Shown here: in pieces, positions 1-11,500 of the stretch
Numbering within the stretch: the stretch's first letter is position 1
Layout: every line of letters starts with the position of its first letter
NCBI GenBank assembly: GCA_037179515.1
Contig: JAXCGZ010004152.1
Location: 1 to 40,000, forward strand
DNA: 40,000 bases
Direction of reading: 5' to 3'
Source of the DNA: Halocaridina rubra
Taxonomy: Eukaryota; Arthropoda; Malacostraca; Decapoda; Atyidae
Translations under genes and position numbers: made by a program
Notes under the pieces: model-generated
The model's input: the letters and a program-made list of their open reading frames with translations, nothing else
Told to the model about the DNA's origin: nothing
The model's database searches: none

Positions 1-419
<419 letters not shown>

Positions 420-534
420 CAACAATCTATTCTACCCAACCCCCAAACTCCCTTTGTCCCAGCCAACTAGGGAGGGGCACTGTACACGGTTATTAAAGTA
501 AATAAACCAACAGACATACAAACATTGATGAGCC

Positions 535-660
535 CTTAATAACAATAATAGTAATAATAATAATAATAATCACCACAATCATCATCAAAGGAAAATTATT
601 GTCGCCAATAATAATAATAATAATAATAACAATAACAATAACAATAACAACAATAATAAG
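535..660. repeat. (AAT)n/(AAC)n microsatellite cluster
   Basis: Imperfect AAT and AAC trinucleotide runs, broken by a short unique segment near 570-605. Confidence 0.9.
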
Positions 661-721
661 ATCTAAGGAGAATTTTTGGAATAGATATCGTGAAAGTAAT
701 GCAGAGGTATATTAAAACCCA

Positions 722-910
722 GCAGAGAATTGGATATTCATTACACATCTTTTATAATCCCTTCACATCTGACAGGTCATTACACTCTCCATCTCTGTTT
801 CTCTTTACAGCCTGATAAAGGCTGTTTTATTTTATCACTTCTTGGCCTGTCCTGGTGTCACAATCATCTAAAAAAAAAAAAAAAAAATCCCCCCCCCCCA
901 AAAAAAAATC
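722..910 (+). mobile_element. Retroelement 3' end, family R, copy 1
   Basis: This segment matches the reverse complement of about 30110-30260 along its length. Shared blocks include CACATCTTTTAT, TTCACATCTGACA and the 3' block CCTGGTGTCACAATCAT. The 3' block also recurs near 32150-32175. After the shared block come a poly(A) run and a poly(C)/poly(A) run, as expected for a retroposed 3' end. It is 5'-truncated: the coding part seen in the other copies is missing here. Confidence 0.65.
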
Positions 911-1221
911 CTCGATGCACTGAATTCGCGATAGGTGAACCGCGATATAGCGAAGGATTACTGTATATTCACTTCCCTTTTTACGCATATTTAAAATCCG
1001 CAAAATTGGAATCATGCCCCCAAAAAATAATAGTAAATAAATGCTAAATACACGAATATCACCCATGCAAAAATTTGAACATTTTATATTTTTAATTTTA
1101 GTAAATACTCGACCACCTCGGAGGCACTTTCTGCCATGCTGCCATGTGCTTCAGTGTCTCTTTACCTAGCATACTATGTGGATATATCGCTTGTTCTAAC
1201 TGTGTTTGTGTTAAGGTTTGT
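911..1221. other. Unannotated single-copy-looking stretch
   Basis: No gene, splice-consistent exon or repeat recognised. Confidence 0.5.
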
Positions 1222-1853
1222 ATATCGTCAGGGAAAAAGCATGCGAGAGCACATCAGCTGATACGGAAGCGGTAAAACGTTTGCAGATGGAGGTTCGTTC
1301 TCCCGCATCCTCCTCCTCTTCTACCGCTTAATGCGATCGGATATTATGGAGAGAATGGAAAAAAAGCATTAAGAACAAACACCAAACAAACTTGCCATAT
1401 AATATCGTCAGGGAAATAGCATGCAAAAGTGCATCAGCTGATACGAAGGCGGCAAACATTTGCAGATAGAGGTTCATCCTCCCGCATCCTCCTCCTCCTC
1501 TACCGCTTAATGTGATCGGATATTATGGAGAGAATGGAAAAAAATCACTAAGAACAAGCAGCAAACAAACTTACCATATAATATCCTCAGAGAAATAGCG
1601 TGCGAGAGTGCATCAGCTGATACGGAGGCAGAAAAACGTTTGCAGATAGAGGTCCGTTCTCCCACATTCTCCTCTTCTTCTACCACTTAATGCAATCGGA
1701 TATTATGGAGAGAATGGAAAAAAAACATTAAGAAGAAACAGCAAACAAACTTGCCATATAATATCGTCAGGGAAAAGGCGTGCAAGAGCAAAGATGTTTG
1801 CAGATAGAGGTTCGTTCTCCCGCGTCCTCCTCTTCTTCTACCGCATAAGTTAT
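1222..1853. repeat. 180-bp tandem repeat, about 3.5 copies
   Basis: The landmark TATCGTCAGGGA (one copy has TATCCTCAGAGA) starts at 1223, 1403, 1582 and 1762, giving periods of 180, 179 and 180. Each unit then carries GCATCAGCTGATAC, TTTGCAGATAGAGGTTC, a CCTCCTC-rich pyrimidine block, GATCGGATATTATGGAGAG and CAAACAAACTT. The fourth copy lacks the GCATCAGCTGATAC segment and stops near CTACCGCA. Divergence between units is modest. The array lies upstream of the first visible GALNS exon, so it is probably in a GALNS intron. Confidence 0.93.
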
Positions 1854-2431
1854 GATCTTACCGCCACCATGCACTTTCCAGTGTATGCCTGTTGCCCACC
1901 GCATAATAGAGCGCATTAATTTGTTTACTGTACAGTGAATCTATATATCTTTTATACGCTACACTATTTGCATGTTAATAAAAATAGCCACAGGTCTTTC
2001 TGCTTTGGTATGTACTTATAAAATATGTTTTACTTATCTTATATCTTTGGCATAGTGTGTCTATGTACGGTTGTGAAACGTATCTATGCCCATTATCATT
2101 GTTTCTTTTGAAAAATGACTCGTTACATTATGCGATTTTCACATTACCCGTCACTTCTGAGAACCTATCTTCACGTCATTCCAAGAACTAGGTGTATATC
2201 GAAAATGGAATTTTTATTCAGTTTCCAAAGATTGCCATTCCCCTTTTTAAAGGGCTTATTATGTTCCTGAAAAGTCTTTCAAGAGACTGCATCTAAGAAT
2301 ATATTTGAAGAGCATGCACTAATTTACAGACTAGGCTACAGCAAAGTGGGTCAGTGCTCAAGCCTGTTTAAAATGAGATAACTTGCCAACAAGACCCTTA
2401 ACTTCTCTTGAAATTGTGGATTATGTTGCAG
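1854..2431. other. Probable GALNS intron, no element recognised
   Basis: Ends in the acceptor TTATGTTGCAG at 2421-2431. No upstream sulfatase exon, including the one with the catalytic Cys motif, was found between 1 and 2431 on either strand. Confidence 0.55.
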
Positions 2432-2572
2432 GTAAATATGGCGATGCTGTAAGGGATTTGGATGCTGGTGTAGGGGCCATATTAGAGGTCCTGAAAAGCA
2501 ATGGCATTGACAATAATACTATGGTTGTCTTTTCATCTGATAATGGAGCTGCACTTGTGAGCAAGTATGATG
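2432..2572 (+). CDS. GALNS: GALNS exon (first visible)
   Basis: Acceptor TTGCAG, donor G|GTATGC. It enters and leaves in phase 1. It encodes [13 protein letters not shown] and, near its end, the SDNG motif that binds the active-site metal. The 5' border is set by the acceptor; the preceding codon base comes from an exon outside the window. Confidence 0.88.
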
Positions 2573-5500
2573 GTATGCACTACATTTTTGTTGCATGCAT
2601 TTTTGTCCTAGTAATAACAATACTTTATATTTTCTTCTTCTAACCCATCCTACTCTCAATTTTTGGTTCAACTGTTGAAAGAAAATGTATTCAGCTCTGA
2701 GATTTCGCCAACTCGGCAATCTTTTATTTCTTTCATACGACTTGCTAGGATTATCAGGGTAATAGATTTTTGCCTTTATACCCAAGGGAATGTTTCTATA
2801 AGCAAGAATAATGATCATTATTTCCTTCTTTGCTTTGGTGTGTCCATTCAAAAATAATAAATATTAAATGCTCTCTTTGAGCACACAATTCTTTTGATGA
2901 CATGACTACTTTATTTCTGTATTCCTATGTAATATTTCTTGTTTGGGAGAGAAAATACATATGTATCTGAGTAAGAGAGGTATATCATTTGCTTCCTTTA
3001 TAAGGCTGTAATGCTATATTTTATTATGAATTTATGAAAAACTATCCAGTGTTATAAATGTCCATTAATTTAGTTATATGCTCCCGTTTTTCAAGCTTTT
3101 TCTCTCTAGTAATCTTTCATATCAAATCGTGTATGACTTAATGCATCTGTAGTACTTTATTTTGGAAGAGGAATGGTAGATTCTGTTGTAGCTATTTTCT
3201 ACATTTTAGAGCTTCTTTTGTGAACAATCATAAATATTGCAGAAAGAGATAGTATATACAGTGGGAACAAGCATTAAATTTGTAGAAAAAAGTGCATATA
3301 CTCTAAAAATCCTAGTCATTAAAAAATTAACAAATAAATACACAATGACATGACAGCTTATTGCTGTATCTTATTTGTAGGTGGTAGCAATGGACCTTTC
3401 CTCTGCGGAAAGCAGACCACATTTGAAGGTGGCATGAGAGCCCCAGGTATCTTCTGGTGGCCAGGTACAATTGCTCCAGGCACTGTTACTCAGCAGGTAA
3501 GATATTGATTAGGTATTTCTAGTATTAATTTATGTTATTAGTTTTGTAGTTTGTTTTCTTGTAGCATAAGGTTCTAAGTGTATTACATCTGTTTTCCTTA
3601 TTTTTGTACAACCATATGAAAATGTGCAGTGCTAAAGTATCTTTTTTTGGGGGGAAGTCACTTTTAACCCCCATTATGGGGATGGACACAGACAGATTGT
3701 AGCCGAGTGTTTAAGGCTTGATGCCCTTCCTAACTCCCTGCAGTGATCTCAGTCACGGGTCTGTCACTTCCTGAGTTGAGTATTCTACCACTCTGCTACT
3801 GCAGTCCCCACAGTGCTGCAGTATCATTGCTTGCTTAAATCTCATTGCTTTTAGAAGAGGGATGAGGTGTAAAATGCCTCCCCTTTTTCAGTTCAGGCTT
3901 AGACAGAAAAATGTAATTGGACTGAATAATGTATCATATTGAAAGTATCATATGTTGAAGACCAGAAGATTTATAGTTGAATACCCATATCATTTAATAT
4001 ATACCTAAGTGTAAACTAATCATATTGTAATGGTAGAAAAGGTTAACGCACCTCTAGATATTAGAATTCTTTTGGGTGGGTAAAGATTTTGATAGTAAAA
4101 ATTGTAATGAAAAGATCATACTGACTTAGCATGTAAGTAAGCTTGAATTAAGCTCAAAGAGCATTGTTATATGAAAAAATAATTACATAGTACTTAACCA
4201 GAGTAAAAATTAATGTAATAAAGAAATTTAGCATAGCAGAAAATATAAACATAACAAATATATCTTACACAGAATAGCCCTGTAATAATTTTTGTATGTC
4301 ATTGCTAAATCTGTTAGGAAATGACACTTATGCATGGGAAAAGCTCAGAATAGAGTCAAACTGCACATTATTACTTCATTTATTTGCAAGTTTTCATATA
4401 CGTATAGTATTTGCAAAACGGTCACACGATTATTAAATACCTGCTCAAACGAATTGCGTTTCCGCCATCAAAGATGTACAGCATTGGATAAGATTCTTTG
4501 CAGCAAATAATGGCCACATATTTTAATACCAATTTGACTACAGACAAAGCCACATGCCACATTTGATACAATTCACATAACCAGTGAGCATACATTGCTT
4601 GAAGAAAATAACCTCTGTTATTGCATACTATGGAAAATTTCACAAAACATGCAACTTTTGTCAATGTAAGGTTTAGAGACATCTTGCCAGTTATCTTATA
4701 AATTGATAGTTTTGTTTTTTTTAGAGCATGTACTATTAGACTTAGGGAAACCACATGTAAATACATAAACAACTTAATCAGTGCAATAATATGTTTTTTT
4801 GAAAATAATTTGTATTAATATTTATCTTTCAATACAGGCAGTTTCAAAAATAGCAATTATTTCTGTATATACACGGAAACAAATTTGAAAATAGCATGCA
4901 GATAGAGAAATTTATATCATGATAATTTACAATGGCAAAGTTTAACAATGAAATGCAGAAACACCAAAACTGATCCTTAAATCTGTAAAAGACAAATGTA
5001 GAAGTCTGCATATGGATAGCTATGGAACATCTTAAACCACCACAGTATATACATCTCTATGCTAAAAGAAAGGAAATAATACTCTCTACATATAAAAGAA
5101 TATGAAGAGATACGAAAGCCTGCTCTTATATAATTTTCTGGTTGTGTTTTAGCTAAAATACTAAAATCTATGCTTTAAAGCATTATTGTTCATTTGCTGT
5201 TAGAATAGATTTGAGAAAATATTCGTAGGGGAATTATTTACTTTTTTATGCAAACATTGTGGACTAAATTTATTTAAATGTATATATTTAGAGGAATTAA
5301 GCAAATACAGTGTAGTTGGGAAGAATTGTGGTGACACTAATCCTCAATGAGCTATGATGGGGCCAATTGACATTCTGATGATTGAGTATATGTGTGTGTG
5401 CTTCGATCTTGACACCCTACCTACCAGGGGGATGGCGGTCACATATGTGTGTACTATGGCTTTGAGTTTAAGTCTCTAAACAGATTTTGTTTTGGATAAT

Positions 5501-8500
5501 AGGTTTTATCTAAAGGTTTATGTAAATGATAAGTATGGTAATAATGATTATTTTGATAATTATATAAAATTTCGACCCTCATGGATCTTGATGTTGATTG
5601 AAAACTTGTGTTGATGATATTAATAGTAATCATCGTAATATATTTTTACAGATTTGGACTCACATGGATCTGTTTTCAACTGCAGTTCAACTAGCAGGAG
5701 GGGACCTTCCCACTGACAGGTTATTTGATGGTTTTCCTTTGGCAAATGCTCTTCATCATCCAGAATTATCATTTCCTAGGTATGGTTTTAAGACTTCTTG
5801 GGAAGGACCTTGACCATTCTCTATTATTAATTTTCCGTTATGATTATAGAAGCAATTCTAGTATTAGTTGGTTAAGCTAGGCAATATAAATAATTATTTG
5901 ACACTGCAATCCACACATATTTTTTCCCACTTATCTTCACTATTTTGTGTTCATGATAGCCTATTAAATTAAGCTGTTGATGCCATTTTCCTGTGGATAG
6001 CATCATATTGGCTTTTGGTTCTTGGTAAAATTTTGACTTTTGTGCTCACTCTTGTCCTTGACTATTATATGACATAATGGAGGTGTCTGATACTGTCCAA
6101 TACGAGTTTTCATTGATGTATCATTAATTTTTAATCTTTATCAGACCTTGCACTAATGGTAGAATTTTGTTTGCAATTATTAATATCTTAATTTTTTTTG
6201 CATAACTTTATAACCAGCTAAAGTTGAGTGGGTTTTATTTCTTCATTTATTATCTCTTGGCTTTTCTCACTGTTCAGGATTCAACATTAGTACATGTGAA
6301 CGCTCAGTCCCTTCTCGCTCATTTTGAGGAAATAATAATGCTAACAAAAGTCTACAACATAGATATCCTCTGTGTAAGTGAAACTTGGCTTACTCCTACA
6401 ACTGAAAATAAATATTTGAATATCCCAGAGTTTAAAATATTTTGCAATGACCATAGCCGAGGGGGTGGGGTCTGCTTTTATGTTAAAAATTATCTTAGTG
6501 CATCAGAAATAACCACAGGTCTAGAAAAAACTGAAGAGCTCGAAGATTTATGGATCACTGTGCAGTATCAGAAACTTCCATCTTTCATTATAGGGTGTGT
6601 TTACCATCACCCTAAAGCACCTACCAGTTCATTCAGTCATCTGCTAGAAACATTCAGAAATATCTGTGTGCGCCATAAACCCATATACATACTTGGTGAC
6701 TTTAATGATGACTTGCTCTCAGCAGATAACAAAATGAAAAGGGTGATCAACACTGTGAAGTTAACACAAATAGTGACAAAACTGACCCGCATAACCCCTA
6801 ATTCTAGGACTAATTGATCTGATAATAACAAATAAAGTGTAGTTCTGTGCCCAATTGCAGACCACGAGCTGAACATTTCTATGCTAAACATAAACAAGCC
6901 CAAAAGGAAGCCTCTCTCCAAGACATTCCGGTGTCTAAAAAATTACTTTCCTGATATCTTTTGTGAAACATTAATCAACAACGCAAATATACTTAATAGA
7001 ATTAAATACACAGATAACGTCGATTTGCAGGTTGAGATTCTAACAAAAGTCTTCCTTGAATGCTTAGATAGTTGTGCACCCATTAGATAGTTGTGCACCC
7101 ATTGTAACAAGAAAAATAACCTGCCCCTCAGCCCCCTGGCTAACTAATGACATCAAAGAGGCAATGCAATTCAGAAAGCAAATACAAAAAGAGCTAAAGA
7201 TTAATAGATACGATATGACTCTCCGAGAACGTTTTAAAACAGAAAAGAAACGTGTTAGATCTCTCATCAATGTAAGTAAATAAGACTTTTACAAAAAACA
7301 ATTTAATGACTCTAGACATGATACAGCAGCAACATGGAAAGTGATAAGAAGCATGATACCAAATGAAAAGACTACCTCAGAAAGTTATGAAAATATTACG
7401 GAGTTGAATGACAAAGCGGAAAACTTTAAGAACTATTTTGCTAACGTTGGCAAAAATACATATGAAAAAACTCAAGAAAACATCAACTCAGTGAATATGA
7501 GTAATTGCTTAAATGACAATTCTTCCAATGTAAGCACAAGAGAGTACTTCAAGATAAATCCTATCGATTGTGCTACCCTAATTCTTACCATAAAGAGCTT
7601 AAGAAACTCTGGCTCTTATGGTTCAGATGGTATACCATTTCAGTTCATCAAAGATGCTTTACCCATGATTGCATCTTATATTCTAACTATTATGAACACT
7701 TCCATTGTTACTAAAAAGTTTTCCTGACTCTTGGAAAATATCACATGTAATACCTCTGCATAAAAAGGGGGACAGAAAAGATGTGACTAACTATCGTCCC
7801 ATTTCCCTGCTACCCATTTTCTCTAAAATATTAGAAAAAATTGTTGCATGCCAACTTATATTTAGAGTCAAATAGACTATTATCTATTAACCAACATGGT
7901 TTCAGACCGAAACTCTCGAAGGAAACTGCACTGCTCAAAGTTACGAATAGTATCTATAATAATATAGATATGAAAAAAATATCTCTGCTTGTATTATTGG
8001 ACTTATCAAAAGCCTTCGACAGTGAAAACCATGAAATTCTTTTAAGTAAATGTACTAACTTAAATATTGATCCAAGCTGGTCTAGCGAGTATCTATCTAA
8101 TCGTAAACAGTCTATACGTCTTAACAACATTATCTCTGTGCCAAAAACTTTATCATTTGGTGTTCCACAGGGATCAGTACTTGCTCCTATTCTCTTCTCC
8201 ATTTACGTAAATTATCTATCTTCTTTCATTTCTGACTGTCTAGTTGTACAATATGCAGATGACACTCAACTACTCCTTAGTGGTGATATTAATAATCTCC
8301 CAGAGCTAACTTTAAGAGCAGAAAACACTCTGTCAAAAATTAAAACCTATTTTCAAGAAATTGGGCCGTTAATTGACGAAAGTCTAACACAATGCATGTT
8401 TATTGGTTCAAGGTTCCACATAGCACAAATTCCAGAAAACACAACAATTTTTGTGACAATATTATCACACCTAGCAAAAGTCAAAAACCTAAGAATTCAC

Positions 8501-11500
8501 TTTGATAACCACATGTTGTTTGATTCCCACATAGATAAAGTATGCAAAAAGGTTACAGGAACATTAATGTACTTATCACGTATAAAAGACAATTTTGAGA
8601 CTACCACTCGAATAACTGTTGTTGAATCTCGAGCCCTAAGTCACATTAATTACTGCACAACTGTTTGGGGAGCTACCACTAAGACTCAGATAAACAGAAT
8701 ACAGAAGCTTATTAATTTTGCAGCTCGAGTTGCCCTGGGAGGAATAAGAAAATATGACCACATCACACCAGCTCTCGTTCTTTTTTATTTACTAACTTGT
8801 CTGCTGTTAACTATCAGTGTCCTGTAACCTGTGTTATAAAAGTATGTAGACCTTCATTCTTGTACTATACAAGGTTATATATAAACCCAAATTTTACACC
8901 TACATTTCATAACCCATCAGTCAATAGGTATTCCTGTACAATACACGTATTTAGAGATTTTTAAGTTCTGTTATTTATATTTTAACTTTCCTTACAGACC
9001 TGTATTTTATTATCGAGGGGATTTATTGATGGCAATTCGTAAGGGGGCCTACAAAATGCACTTGTGGACTTGGAGTACACCAGAATATGAATTGGAGAAG
9101 GTAGCCAGTTTGTTGAGGATCAAGTTTCGTTGATTCTTATTTGTATGTTATTAACTGTATGAATAATTGTTAATAATTAAAAAATTGAGAAGAAAGAAAC
9201 ATTTAACAGAATATGTTATGTACATAGATATTTTGTAGATATTGTCAAATTTAAAGACATTTCCTTGTTTTCCATATTTCTTTACATTGATATATGTTGC
9301 AGTTGAATATGATATGAATTTTTAACTTAGCATATTACTATTATACAGTGCATGGAGGAAGAGGATGAATCCTCTCTCTCTTGTAGGTAAAACTGTACAG
9401 TGTACTTTTTAGTTTCAGATTTCTTACCAGAATGTACTTTACCTAGCTACATAACTACTATATACTTGATCATAGTAATTCATGTTTCTTTTTCCCCTCA
9501 GGGTATCGACTATTGCCCAGGATTTTTAGTTCCCAACGTAACTACGTCAAACCAGACTGACCATAGTGACAGACCTCTTCTTTTCAATATTGACAAAGAT
9601 CCAGGCGAGAGATACCCTGTAGAGTCACACACTGCTGAGTATAATCAACAAATTCCAATTGTAAGTTGGCTCTCTTATATTTGGAGCACTCCTTCTTTAA
9701 AATTGAATCCTCTAAAGATCTGTTGATCCTTCTTTCCTTTAATTTCATGTCAATAAGACTCAGGTGTTTTGTGATCACCTGGTCCTGTCAGCTTTATTTA
9801 TAGTTAAAAGTAGAATAGAGACCTTATTACCAATCATTTCATTCCAACATGATGCCATATCCTGCTGAAACTCGTTTTTGCACGTTGTTTCTTGTTTTCA
9901 AGTTTTCATGTTTGTTCAGTATTTAGCGTTGTTTTGTATAGTTTTTTTCCCCTGTGTAGTCAAGAAGAACATAAAAGAGGTGGACTTTATAATACCTTGC
10001 ACATCCACACCCTTCTGTCAGGTTTTTATTTGTAATATTCTTGGAAGGGATTGCTAACTCATTGCTCCCTTATCCCTTTTATTCAACTGTTATGACACAT
10101 AGGGAATAGATGTGCAGAATTCATACTCCACCACCATCAGGAATAATCATTAATGATAACTCGAAGTAATGCCATGAGAATTTATGATGATCTGTATATA
10201 TGAGAAAAGTGTCTAAAGCTGAATGGAACACTAAGCAAATTTGGCTAATGAGGGATTGATTAAGAAACTGTCAGGAAGTATATATATTGCATTTTTTTTA
10301 TATATATTGAGATTGAAGTGAGTGAGATTTTATCTTGAAGCAAGCTTACATATCTAAAATTGAAAGGCATTCAAGGAAATGGCTCATTTGGAAGCGAGTT
10401 ACATATTAGTTAGTATCGAGCATTATGAATAAAGCAAACCAAAGCAGAATAAAGTAGCTGAAGTAGAGCAGTGATAATTGGACCTGATTGTGAAATACAG
10501 TATATTAAAGCATAAGTATGAATTGTAATTTATAGCTGCCAGCAAAGTAGTGTCAGTGAGTTTAGCTGAGAGATATTAAAGGGTGGGGTCTTTGTGTGTG
10601 TATTTGCCCATCCAGCCAATTTCTGCATGAGGTATGAAGACATAAAGATTATTGATGATAATAATGATAATAAATTTTTTCAACATTACAATATATCCCA
10701 ATGAATCCAACAGGATGGCCATGCTGATCAATAAAGGGCAGAAGAAAGCCTTAATTTTACTTTGTCCATCCTCACGTCTTCAGTCAACTGTTCTGTTTTA
10801 GGATTAAAAATTATCAATGAGAATGGATATGTTAATGCTTTTCTCCCTGTCCCTTTCAGTCGGTTCTTATAACACAGTAGAATGCCAAGGTCGAATGCTT
10901 GTTTTCCCTGCAACCTTGGATATCCCTTTATTTACTTGTTAAGACATCCATAGAATATGAAATTAGTGTTCTTTCTCCCCACTTCCATAGATATCCCGTT
11001 TACTTGACTTTTATCAATCTGGGAGTACTATTGTGTCATTCTTTCTACCCACCAGTAAGGATAACTGTTTTTTAAAGTTAGGGCCTATACAGTTAATCTA
11101 ATATTTGGGCAAGCTATGTTCTTTGACATATACTCTTCAAGAACAGTCAGATTAAGATTGAAAATTATAATGATAAAATGAGAATAGAGAAAATGTGATG
11201 AATTCGTGATAGATGTTGTTACTGTAATATTGAAAATTAGATTGTACTTTGTAAAATATTATCATTAGAGTGAAATTATTATCATTACAGCTTTTGAATG
11301 TCATGATCAACCATCATCGTGATTTAGTTAAAGGGGAGCCTCAACTCAATTGGTGTGACCCGGCAGTTATGGTGAGTTTGTTTATTTAAGTTTTCTCTTT
11401 CAAAGGAGTTGCCATATTCTGCTGCACTCAACGCAATAGCTTCATCATTACCAAATAATTTTAAGGAGCAAAATTCAAACATACCTAGCATATCCTTTTC

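Noticed and set aside
4422..4772. 116-codon open frame on the - strand in a GALNS intron
   Set aside because: No family resemblance, no splice or promoter context, and AT-rich composition typical of chance frames.
8965..8997. LINE 3' tail forming the GALNS polypyrimidine tract
   Set aside because: No poly(A), tandem tail or target duplication is visible in these 33 bases, so a LINE origin of the acceptor cannot be claimed from the sequence alone.
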